From Burkholderia sp. Bp8992 (GTDB taxonomy: Bacteria; Pseudomonadota; Gammaproteobacteria; Burkholderiales; Burkholderiaceae), in contig NZ_QTQI01000022.1 of the NCBI RefSeq assembly GCF_003853705.1, forward strand, positions 62,001 through 126,000: DNA of 64,000 nucleotides, given 5' to 3'. The first letter of the stretch is position 1; each line of letters begins with the position of its first letter. This document shows positions 39,419-46,739 of the stretch, in pieces. Under the pieces are notes generated by a model. It was not told the DNA's origin. It saw only the letters and a program-made list of their open reading frames with translations, and searched no databases. The translations under genes were made by a program, and so were the position numbers.

Positions 39419-40053
39419 ATAGCCCTGTCACCACCACTCAGGAAACCGTCTTTGTCGTCGACGACGACGAGGCCGTACGGGACTCGCTGCGCTGGCTGCT
39501 GGAGGCGAACGGCTATCGCGTGCAATGCTTCTCGAGCGCCGAGCAGTTCCTCGATGCCTACCAGCCGGCGCAGCAGGCCGGCCAGATCGCCTGCCTGATC
39601 CTCGATGTGCGGATGTCGGGCATGAGCGGTCTCGAGCTGCAGGAACGCCTGATCGCCGACAATGCCGCGCTGCCGATCATTTTCGTCACGGGTCACGGCG
39701 ACGTGCCGATGGCCGTGTCGACGATGAAAAAGGGTGCGATGGACTTTATCGAGAAACCGTTCGACGAAGCCGAGCTGCGCAAGCTCGTCGAGCGGATGCT
39801 CGACAAGGCCCGAAGCGAAAGCAAGAGCGTCCAGGAACAGCGGGCCGCGAGCGAACGCCTGTCGAAGCTGACCGCGCGCGAGCAGCAGGTGCTCGAACGC
39901 ATCATCGCGGGCCGCCTGAACAAGCAGATTGCCGACGATCTCGGCATCAGCATCAAGACGGTCGAGGCGCACCGCGCGAACATCATGGAAAAGCTCAACG
40001 TCAACACGGTGGCCGACCTGCTGCGCCTCGCGCTGTCGAAGAAGCAGGCCTGA
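39415..40053 (+). CDS. FixJ family response regulator
   Basis: A 212-residue two-domain regulator. The receiver (about 11-125) has acidic residues VVDDDEA and phospho-acceptor Asp64 in CLILDVRMSG. A short linker leads to a LuxR-type helix-turn-helix (about 148-205, LTAREQQVLERIIAGRLNKQIADDLGISIKTVEAHRANIMEKL). This is the FixJ/TtrR architecture. It is coupled to the kinase by a 4-bp ATGA overlap. Its targets are unknown; the divergent pyruvate dehydrogenase operon is one candidate. Confidence 0.95.
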   Translation: MNSPVTTTQETVFVVDDDEAVRDSLRWLLEANGYRVQCFSSAEQFLDAYQPAQQAGQIACLILDVRMSGMSGLELQERLIADNAALPIIFVTGHGDVPMAVSTMKKGAMDFIEKPFDEAELRKLVERMLDKARSESKSVQEQRAASERLSKLTAREQQVLERIIAGRLNKQIADDLGISIKTVEAHRANIMEKLNVNTVADLLRLALSKKQA

Positions 40054-40224
40054 GCGTCTTCAGCGGCCGCGGCGGCGCTTGCCCGCCCTGCGGCCCGCCA
40101 GCGGCGTCTGCCGCCCCGCGCGATGCGGCCCACTCGCGCGGCGGCGGCCTTTTCTCCCGGCGCACGCGCGCTGCGGCCATGACGCTTCTCGCTGATTCCC
40201 TGTCGGACGGCAGCAGGCGAACGG

Positions 40225-40230
40225 TATAAT
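40225..40230 (+). promoter_or_regulatory. Putative -10 element of folD
   Basis: A perfect TATAAT lies 69 bp before the folD ATG in the 246-bp gap after the response regulator. The -35 region is poor. Confidence 0.45.
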
Positions 40231-40299
40231 TGCGTGCTTTGCTGCGGCGCTTCGGGTGCCGCACGCCCGCATTCCAACTTCCCGGCAGGACCCACCACC

Positions 40300-41160
40300 A
40301 TGACAGCCCTCCTCATCGACGGCAACGCCCTTTCGAAGACCCTGCGCGCGCAGGCCGCCGAACGCGCCGCCGCCCTGACCGCACGCGGCCACCAGCCCGG
40401 CCTCGCGGTGATCCTCGTCGGCGCAAACCCGGCGAGCGAAGTCTACGTGCGCAACAAGATCAAGGCGTGCGAGGACAACGGCTTCTTCTCGCAGAAGGAT
40501 GCATACCCGGCCACGCTGTCGGAAGCCGACCTGCTCGCGCGCATCGACGAACTGAACCGCGACCCGAAGATCCACGGCATCCTCGTCCAGCTGCCGCTGC
40601 CGGCGCATATCGACAGCCACAAGGTGATCGAGGCGATCGCACCGGAGAAGGACGTCGACGGCTTCCACGTCGCGAACGCGGGCGCGCTGATGACCGGCAA
40701 GCCGCTGTTCCGCCCGTGCACGCCGTACGGCGTGATGAAGATGTTCGAGGCGCATGGCATCGCGCTGCAAGGTGCGAACGCGGTCGTGATCGGCCGTTCG
40801 AACATCGTCGGCAAGCCGATGGCGATGATGCTGCTCGACGCCGGCGCGACCGTGACGATCTGCCACAGCAAGACGCGCGACCTCGCCGCGCACACGCGTG
40901 AGGCCGATATCGTGGTCGCGGCGGTCGGCAAGCGCAACATCCTGACCGCCGACATGGTGAAGCCGGGGGCAACGGTGATCGACGTCGGCATGAACCGCGA
41001 CGACGCCGGCAAGCTGTGCGGCGACGTCGATTTCGCGGGCGTGAAGGAAGTGGCCGGCCATATCACGCCGGTGCCGGGCGGCGTCGGCCCGATGACCATC
41101 ACGATGCTGCTGATCAACACGATCGAAGCGGCCGAGCGCGCCGCCGACGCAGCCGCCTGA
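40300..41160 (+). CDS. folD: Methylenetetrahydrofolate dehydrogenase/cyclohydrolase
   Basis: Bifunctional one-carbon enzyme, interconverting 5,10-methylene-THF, 5,10-methenyl-THF and 10-formyl-THF with NADP. The 286-residue protein starts [20 protein letters not shown]. It has [19 protein letters not shown] (catalytic lysine after YVRNK), [26 protein letters not shown], the NADP loop [31 protein letters not shown] and the C-terminal [16 protein letters not shown]. The ATG at 40300 is in the family's normal place. A GC-rich 11-bp hairpin follows at 41175-41200. Confidence 0.98.
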   Translation: MTALLIDGNALSKTLRAQAAERAAALTARGHQPGLAVILVGANPASEVYVRNKIKACEDNGFFSQKDAYPATLSEADLLARIDELNRDPKIHGILVQLPLPAHIDSHKVIEAIAPEKDVDGFHVANAGALMTGKPLFRPCTPYGVMKMFEAHGIALQGANAVVIGRSNIVGKPMAMMLLDAGATVTICHSKTRDLAAHTREADIVVAAVGKRNILTADMVKPGATVIDVGMNRDDAGKLCGDVDFAGVKEVAGHITPVPGGVGPMTITMLLINTIEAAERAADAAA

Positions 41161-41174
41161 CCCCTGCCCGTTCA

Positions 41175-41200
41175 GCCGGCGCACGGTTCCGTGCGCCGGC
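41175..41200. other. GC-rich hairpin after folD
   Basis: GCCGGCGCACG, loop GTTC, CGTGCGCCGGC: a perfect 11-bp stem 14 bp after the folD stop. No T-run follows, so it is an imperfect intrinsic terminator or an mRNA 3'-end stabiliser. Confidence 0.5.
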
Positions 41201-41421
41201 GTCCCGCCAGCCGCGTCGCCGCGGCTGCACCGCGCCGGCCGCCCCCTCGCCGATCGCCGGATGCCCGTTGCCCCCATCCGACCCTGCGTCAATCGCGTCA
41301 TTAGAAACTAACGATTGGAAAGCGCACGATGCGCCCCAATAATGTCGGTATCGGGCGCCGTCGCGCCCCGCCGCCGTTACCCTTTTCATCCCGGTTCATC
41401 CGGCAACAGACAGGGAGTCTT

Positions 41422-43509
41422 ATGTCCGCCAGCGCCAACACCAATCCGCTCCTCGACTTCTCCGGCCTGCCCCGTTTCGGCGAGATCCGCCCGGAGCACG
41501 TGACGCCCGCGCTCGATACGCTGCTCGACGCAGCCAGCCGCGCGGTCGAAGCCGCGAGCGCGAGCGCGACGCCGTCGACCTGGGCTGCCGTCGTCGAGAC
41601 GGTCGAGCAGGCCACGGAGCCGCTCGGCCGCGCATGGAGCATCGTCGGCCACCTGAACGCGGTCGCCGACACGCCCGAACTGCGCGCCGCCTACGGTGAA
41701 AACCTGCCGCGCGTGACCGAGTTCTGGTCGAGCGTCGGACAGAATCTCGCGCTGTACGAGAAGTACAAAGCGATCGCCGCGAGCGCCGAATATGCGACGC
41801 TGTCCGCCGAGCGCAAGAAGATCCTCGACAACGCGCTGCGCGATTTCCGCCTGTCGGGCGCCGAGCTGCCCGAGGACCAGAAGCCGCGTTTCGCCGAACT
41901 GCAGGAACAGCAGGCCGCGCTGTCGAAGGCATTTTCCGACCACGTGCTCGACGCCACCAACGCGTACGCGTACTTCGTCGAGAACGAAGCCGACCTGGCC
42001 GGCCTGCCCGGCGACGCGATCGAGGCTGCCCGCGAAGCCGCGCAGAAGGACGGCAAGGACGGCTGGAAATTCACGCTGCACTTCCCGTCGTACTTCCCGG
42101 TGCTGCAGTACGCGGACAACCGCGCGCTGCGCGAGACGCTCTACCGCGCGTATGCGACGCGCGCGTCGGAGCTCGGGCCGCAGTATGGCGACGGCAAGGC
42201 CGAATGGGACAACACGGCGATCGTCGCCGACGAGCTGAAGCTGCGCCGCGAAGAGGCGCAGATGCTCGGCTACCGCAACTTCGCGGAAGTGTCGCTCGCG
42301 CCGAAGATGGCCGAATCGCCGCAGCAGGTCATTGCATTCCTCGAGGATCTCGCCACGCGCGCGCGCCCGCACGCAGACAAGGACTGGGACGAGCTGCGCG
42401 CATTCGCCGCGAAGGAACTCGGCCTGACGGAACTCGCGCCGTGGGACGTGGCATACGCGGCCGAAAAGCTGCGCCAGCAGCGCTACGCGTTCTCGGAAAA
42501 CGAGGTCAAGCAGTACTTCCCCGAGCCGGCCGTGCTGAAGGGCCTGTTCACCGTCACCGAGACGCTGTTCGGCGTGCGCATCAAGCCGGACGACGCGCCG
42601 GTATGGCACAAGGACGTGCGCTTCTTCCGCGTCGAGAACCGCGACGGCTCGCTCGTCGCGCAGTTCTATCTCGACCTGTATGCGCGCGAAGGCAAGCGCG
42701 GCGGCGCCTGGATGGACGACGCGCGCTCGCGCGCGAAGCGCGGCAGCGACGTGCAGACGCCGGTTGCGTACCTCACCTGCAACTTCTCGGCACCGATCGG
42801 CGGCAAGCCCGCGTGCTTCACGCACGACGAAGTCATCACGCTGTTCCACGAATTCGGCCACGGGCTGCACCACATGCTCACGCGCGTCGACGAGCTCGGC
42901 GTGTCGGGCATCAACGGCGTCGAATGGGATGCGGTCGAGCTGCCGTCGCAGTTCATGGAAAACTTCTGCTGGGAATGGGACGTGCTGTCGTCGATGTCGT
43001 CGCACGTCGACACGGGCGCCACGCTGCCGCGCGAGCTGTTCGACAAGATGATCGCCGCGAAGAATTTCCAGAGCGGGCTCGGCACGCTGCGCCAGATCGT
43101 GTTCTCGATGTTCGACATGCTGCTGCACGTCGACTTCGACCCGGCCGGCGCCACCGGCGTGACCGCCTTCGCGCGCGAGATCAACGAGCGCTATCACGTG
43201 ATCCCGCAGGCGGCGTTCTCGCGCTGGCCGAACACGTTCAGCCACATCTTCGCGGGCGGCTACGCAGCCGGCTACTACAGCTACAAGTGGGCCGAGGTGC
43301 TGTCGGCCGACGCGTACGCGGCGTTCGAGGAAGCGGCCGCCAAGAGCGGCAGCGTGCTCGACGCGGCCACCGGCACGCGCTATCGCCGCGAGATCCTCGA
43401 GGTCGGCGGCAGCCGCCCGGCGATGGATTCGTTCAAGGCGTTCCGCGGCCGCGAGCCGGAAATCGACGCGCTGCTGCGCCACAACGGGATGGCCGCGCCC
43501 GCACACTGA
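41422..43509 (+). CDS. prlC: Oligopeptidase A, M3 family zinc metallopeptidase
   Basis: Cytosolic peptidase that degrades small peptides, including cleaved signal peptides. The 695-residue protein starts MSASANTNPLLDFSGLPRFGEI. It carries the zinc motif HExxH in TLFHEFGHGLHHMLTRV, with the third ligand glutamate in the following helix (GVEWDAVELPSQFMENFCWE). The C-terminal signature region holds FSHIFAGGYAAGYYSYKWAEVLSADAYAAF. The ATG at 41422 has GGGAG upstream; another ATG at 41329 would add 31 basic residues. E. coli OpdA is 680 residues. Confidence 0.96.
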   Translation: MSASANTNPLLDFSGLPRFGEIRPEHVTPALDTLLDAASRAVEAASASATPSTWAAVVETVEQATEPLGRAWSIVGHLNAVADTPELRAAYGENLPRVTEFWSSVGQNLALYEKYKAIAASAEYATLSAERKKILDNALRDFRLSGAELPEDQKPRFAELQEQQAALSKAFSDHVLDATNAYAYFVENEADLAGLPGDAIEAAREAAQKDGKDGWKFTLHFPSYFPVLQYADNRALRETLYRAYATRASELGPQYGDGKAEWDNTAIVADELKLRREEAQMLGYRNFAEVSLAPKMAESPQQVIAFLEDLATRARPHADKDWDELRAFAAKELGLTELAPWDVAYAAEKLRQQRYAFSENEVKQYFPEPAVLKGLFTVTETLFGVRIKPDDAPVWHKDVRFFRVENRDGSLVAQFYLDLYAREGKRGGAWMDDARSRAKRGSDVQTPVAYLTCNFSAPIGGKPACFTHDEVITLFHEFGHGLHHMLTRVDELGVSGINGVEWDAVELPSQFMENFCWEWDVLSSMSSHVDTGATLPRELFDKMIAAKNFQSGLGTLRQIVFSMFDMLLHVDFDPAGATGVTAFAREINERYHVIPQAAFSRWPNTFSHIFAGGYAAGYYSYKWAEVLSADAYAAFEEAAAKSGSVLDAATGTRYRREILEVGGSRPAMDSFKAFRGREPEIDALLRHNGMAAPAH

Positions 43510-43542
43510 GCGCGCCGCCCGGCCTTTCCGGCTGCATCGACA

Positions 43543-43568
43543 GGCACCGCTTCGGCGGTGCCTTTTTT
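43543..43568 (+). terminator. Terminator of prlC
   Basis: GGCACCGC, tetraloop TTCG, GCGGTGCC, then TTTTTT. It is a strong intrinsic terminator whose T-run touches the stop codon of the convergent dinB gene. Confidence 0.93.
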
Positions 43569-44641
43569 CATGGCGCGGGCGCGTCTTCGTCGAACAGCGA
43601 GAACTGCCCGTGACGCTCGGCCGTGTCCTCGTCGATGCGCACGCCGACGCCGAGCAGCCGCACGGCCTGCGCGCGCCGCTGCAGCCCCTTCGCGAGCAGC
43701 GTGACGGCCGTCTCCGCATTGGTCGCGTCGGCCACGCACTCGACCGTCGTGCGCTGGAAATCGGCGAAGCGGATCTTCACGTACAGCTTGCGGATCGACC
43801 GCGCGGCGCCTGCGCGCGCAATCCGCGCGTCGAGCTGCACGACGAGGCGGCAAATCTCGTCCGCGCATTGCTCGAGCGTCGTCAGGTCGGTCACGTAGGT
43901 CGTCTCGACACTGACCGACTTGCGCTCCTGGTCGGCCTGCACGGGCCGTTCGTCGATCCCGCGCGACAGTTCGTACAGCCGCCGCCCGAATGCACCGAAC
44001 TCGCGGTGCAGGTCGATCAGCGGCCAGTCGCGCAACTGCGCGCAGGTCTGGATGCCGAGCCGGTCGAGCCGCGTGGCCGTCACCTTGCCGACGCCGTGCA
44101 GCTTGCGCACCGGCAGCGCCGCGACGAACGCGTCGATCTCGTGCGGCCGCACGACGAACAGGCCATCCGGCTTGTTCCAGTCCGACGCGATCTTCGCGAT
44201 GAACTTGTTCGGCGCGACGCCGGCCGAGACGGTCACGCCGACCGTGTCGAACACACGCTGGCGGATCTCGCGCGCGATCAGCGTCGCACTGCCCTGGCAC
44301 CGCTGCGACCCGCTGACGTCGAGGTACGCCTCGTCGAGCGACAGCGGCTCGACGTCGGGCGTGTAGTCGCGATAGATCGCCATGATCTGCCGCGACGCCG
44401 CGCGGTATTTGTCCATCGCGGACGGCAGGATCAGCAGGTCCGGGCACTTGCGCATCGCGAGTGCCGACGACATCGCCGAATGCACGCCGTAGCGCCGCGC
44501 CTCGTAGTTGCAGGTCGCAATCACGCCGCGCTGGTCGGGCCGGCCGCCGACCGCGAGCGGCCGATTGCGCAGCGACGGGTCGTCGCGCATCTCGACCGAT
44601 GCGTAGAAGCAGTCGCAGTCGCAGTGAATGATCTTGCGCAT
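43568..44641 (-). CDS. dinB: DNA polymerase IV (Y family), SOS-controlled
   Basis: Error-prone translesion polymerase. From the ATG at 44641 the protein has 357 residues (MRKIIHCDCDCFYASVEMRDD), the usual Pol IV length. Motifs include the metal ligands in the first strand, the steric-gate region CFYASVE, the catalytic EPLSLDEAYLDVSGS and a little-finger domain (IRKLYVKIRFADFQRTTVEC). A GTG at 44707 would add 22 residues (NPTTIPPADP...) but would leave almost no untranslated leader after the promoter; I prefer the ATG. A LexA box overlaps the promoter upstream. Confidence 0.96.
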   Translation of the reverse strand: MRKIIHCDCDCFYASVEMRDDPSLRNRPLAVGGRPDQRGVIATCNYEARRYGVHSAMSSALAMRKCPDLLILPSAMDKYRAASRQIMAIYRDYTPDVEPLSLDEAYLDVSGSQRCQGSATLIAREIRQRVFDTVGVTVSAGVAPNKFIAKIASDWNKPDGLFVVRPHEIDAFVAALPVRKLHGVGKVTATRLDRLGIQTCAQLRDWPLIDLHREFGAFGRRLYELSRGIDERPVQADQERKSVSVETTYVTDLTTLEQCADEICRLVVQLDARIARAGAARSIRKLYVKIRFADFQRTTVECVADATNAETAVTLLAKGLQRRAQAVRLLGVGVRIDEDTAERHGQFSLFDEDAPAP

Positions 44642-44716
44642 GCGCGGCAGCGCGTCGCCCGGCGGCGGCACGTGCGGATCGGCGGGCGGAATGGTGGTCG
44701 GGTTCACGGTGCCGAT

Positions 44717-44745
44717 ACTGTACAAAAACACAGTGCCGGTTTCAA
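44717..44745 (-). promoter_or_regulatory. Sigma-70 promoter of dinB
   Basis: Minus strand: -35 TTGAAA (44740-44745), 17-bp spacer, -10 TACAGT (44717-44722). Transcription should start near 44710, about 68 bases before the chosen ATG. The -10 is overlapped by the LexA box. Confidence 0.7.
44718..44733. promoter_or_regulatory. LexA (SOS) box of dinB
   Basis: CTGTACAAAAACACAG is a perfect CTGT-N8-ACAG operator, the LexA site of beta- and gammaproteobacteria. It covers the -10 and part of the spacer of the dinB promoter, so LexA should repress dinB until DNA damage. Confidence 0.88.
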
Positions 44746-44882
44746 CTGTCGCGTGCGGCAGAAACCGGTCGCCCGCGCCCGCCTGCGCCGTACCGGCCCG
44801 CTTTGCGCGGATCGTACCGGCCGGGTGCGGGCCGCCGCACCTATACTCGTCTGCCGCGACACACGAAACGAGAAGGTGACGG

Positions 44883-45575
44883 ATGAAGACGATCGGACTG
44901 ATCGGCGGCATGAGCTGGGAATCGTCGGCCGAGTACTACCGGATGATCAACCGGCATTCGAAGGCGCTGCACGGCGGCCATCACAACGCGAAGAGCGTGC
45001 TCGTCACGGTCGATTTCGCGGAAATCGAAGCGCTGCAGCGCACGCACGACTGGGCGGCGCTCGGCGAACGGATGGCCGACGCGGCACGGCAGCTCGAGGC
45101 GGCCGGCGCCGACCTCGTCGTGCTGACGACCAATACGATGCATCGCGTGCACGACGCGATCGAGGCCGCGGTGATGCTGCCGTTCCTGCACATCGCCGAT
45201 CCGACCGGCAGCGCGCTGCGCGACGCGGGCGTCGAGCGCGTCGCACTGCTCGGCACGCGCTACACGATGGAGTTGCCGTTCTACGCGGAGCGGTTGCGCG
45301 AGAAATTCGGGCTGGACGTGCTCGTGCCGGACGAACGCGGGCGCGACGACGTGCACCGGATCATTTACGACGAGCTGTGCCACGGCATCGTCGCGGCGCA
45401 ATCGCGTGCGACGTATGTGTCGATCATCGAGGCGCTGGCAAAGCGCGGCGCGCAGGCCGTGATCCTCGGCTGCACGGAGATCACGCTGCTGATCGGCGCG
45501 GACGATTCGCCGCTGCCGGTGTTCGACACGACCGCGCTGCATGCGAAGGCGGCCGTGGAGTGGGCTGCGCGATAA
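44883..45575 (+). CDS. Aspartate/glutamate racemase, YgeA (L-DER) type
   Basis: A 230-residue cofactor-independent racemase (MKTIGLIGGMSWESSAEYYRMIN). Classical Asp/Glu racemases use two cysteines; here the first position is Thr83 (VVLTTNTMHRV) and the second is Cys197 (VILGCTEITLL). The same Thr83/Cys197 pair and the same length occur in E. coli YgeA, described as an L-stereospecific Asp/Glu racemase. Its physiological role is unclear; D-amino acids for the wall or metabolism of D-Asp/D-Glu are possible. It is divergent from dinB and ends near the tRNA-fMet terminator. Confidence 0.9.
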   Translation: MKTIGLIGGMSWESSAEYYRMINRHSKALHGGHHNAKSVLVTVDFAEIEALQRTHDWAALGERMADAARQLEAAGADLVVLTTNTMHRVHDAIEAAVMLPFLHIADPTGSALRDAGVERVALLGTRYTMELPFYAERLREKFGLDVLVPDERGRDDVHRIIYDELCHGIVAAQSRATYVSIIEALAKRGAQAVILGCTEITLLIGADDSPLPVFDTTALHAKAAVEWAAR

Positions 45576-45600
45576 CCGCGGCAACGAATATCGCGCGCAG

Positions 45601-45630
45601 AAAACAAAAAACCCGGCACGAGGCCGGGTT
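45601..45630 (-). terminator. Terminator of tRNA-fMet
   Basis: AACCCGGC, loop of five bases, GCCGGGTT; on the minus strand a T-rich run (TTTTTGTTTTC) follows. It lies 54 bp past the tRNA 3' end and 35 bp after the racemase stop, and may also slow racemase transcripts. Confidence 0.85.
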
Positions 45631-45683
45631 CCTGTCGACGAAGCGCGCATCGGTCACTTGCGCTGCACATCGTCTGGTGTGCT

Positions 45684-45760
<77 letters not shown>

Positions 45761-45772
45761 TCAGAGAAATAA

Positions 45773-45801
45773 ATTATAGGGTGAGGGAGTACTCACGTCA
45801 A
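45773..45801 (-). promoter_or_regulatory. Strong sigma-70 promoter of tRNA-fMet
   Basis: Minus strand: -35 TTGACG (45796-45801), 17-bp spacer, -10 TATAAT (45773-45778), placed 12 bp before the mature tRNA 5' end. Eleven of twelve bases match consensus. Confidence 0.9.
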
Positions 45802-45943
45802 TACTTTTGTCACAATTTCTTCTCTCCCCTTCCAGGCAGCGTCGCACGCCCGCTGCTCCGCGTCGCGCATTGCGCGCGTTCGCACCCCATGCTCGCGGTA
45901 AGATGGCGGCCTTCGCATTCACGCCGCACGCACACTCCCGTTC

Positions 45944-46720
45944 ATGAAAATTGCCACCTGGAACGTCAACTCGCTCAACGTCCGCAAGCAGCATGTGCTC
46001 GACTGGCTCGCGCACAGCGGCACCGACGTGCTGTGCCTGCAGGAACTGAAACTGCCCGACGAGAAATTCCCGCGCGCCGATCTCGAAGCGATCGGCTACC
46101 GCAGCTGGTTCACGGGCCAGAAGACCTACAACGGCGTCGCGATCCTCGCGCGCGAGTCGCTGACCGTCGACGAATCGGACGTCGTGCGCAATATCCCCGG
46201 CTTCGACGATCCGCAGCAGCGCGTGGTCGCCGCGACGGTCGACGGCGTGCGGATCGTGTCCGCGTACTTCCCGAACGGCCAGGCGCCCGACTCCGACAAG
46301 TTCGTCTACAAGATGCAGTGGCTCGATGCACTGCAGGCGTGGATGCGCGCCGAGTTGCAGCGCTTCCCGAAGCTCGCGCTGCTCGGCGACTACAACATCG
46401 CACCGGAAGACCGCGACGTGCACGATCCCGCGAAATGGGAAGGCCAGAACCTCGTGTCGCCGCAGGAGCGCGCGCACTTCGCGCAACTGATCGAACTCGG
46501 CTTCGTCGACGCGTTCCGCCGCTTCGAGCAGCCCGAGAAGACCTTCACGTGGTGGGACTACCGGATGATGGCGTTCCGCCGCAACGCGGGGCTGCGCATC
46601 GACCACATCCTGCTGTCGCCGGCGCTCGCGCAGACATGCACGTCGTGCGAGGTCGACCGCACGCCGCGCACGTGGGAACAGCCGTCCGACCACACGCCCG
46701 TCGTCGCGGTCGTCGGCTGA
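45944..46720 (+). CDS. xthA: Exodeoxyribonuclease III (AP endonuclease)
   Basis: Base-excision repair nuclease that cuts at abasic sites and degrades DNA 3'-5'. The 258-residue protein starts MKIATWNVNSLNVRK. It shows the EEP-family residues: Asn in ATWNVNS, metal Glu in LCLQELKLPD, LLGDYNIAPEDRDVHDP (Asp/Asn pair), MAFRRNAGLRIDHILLS and the final His in PSDHTPVVAVV. Length fits E. coli XthA (268). The 183 bp before it holds the tRNA promoter on the other strand. Confidence 0.96.
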   Translation: MKIATWNVNSLNVRKQHVLDWLAHSGTDVLCLQELKLPDEKFPRADLEAIGYRSWFTGQKTYNGVAILARESLTVDESDVVRNIPGFDDPQQRVVAATVDGVRIVSAYFPNGQAPDSDKFVYKMQWLDALQAWMRAELQRFPKLALLGDYNIAPEDRDVHDPAKWEGQNLVSPQERAHFAQLIELGFVDAFRRFEQPEKTFTWWDYRMMAFRRNAGLRIDHILLSPALAQTCTSCEVDRTPRTWEQPSDHTPVVAVVG

Positions 46721-46739
46721 TCGTCCAGTCCGCCCGCGC

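Noticed and set aside
41386-43719. 777-codon minus-strand frame over prlC
   Set aside because: Shadow of the oligopeptidase gene; no domain recognised and it crosses the prlC terminator.
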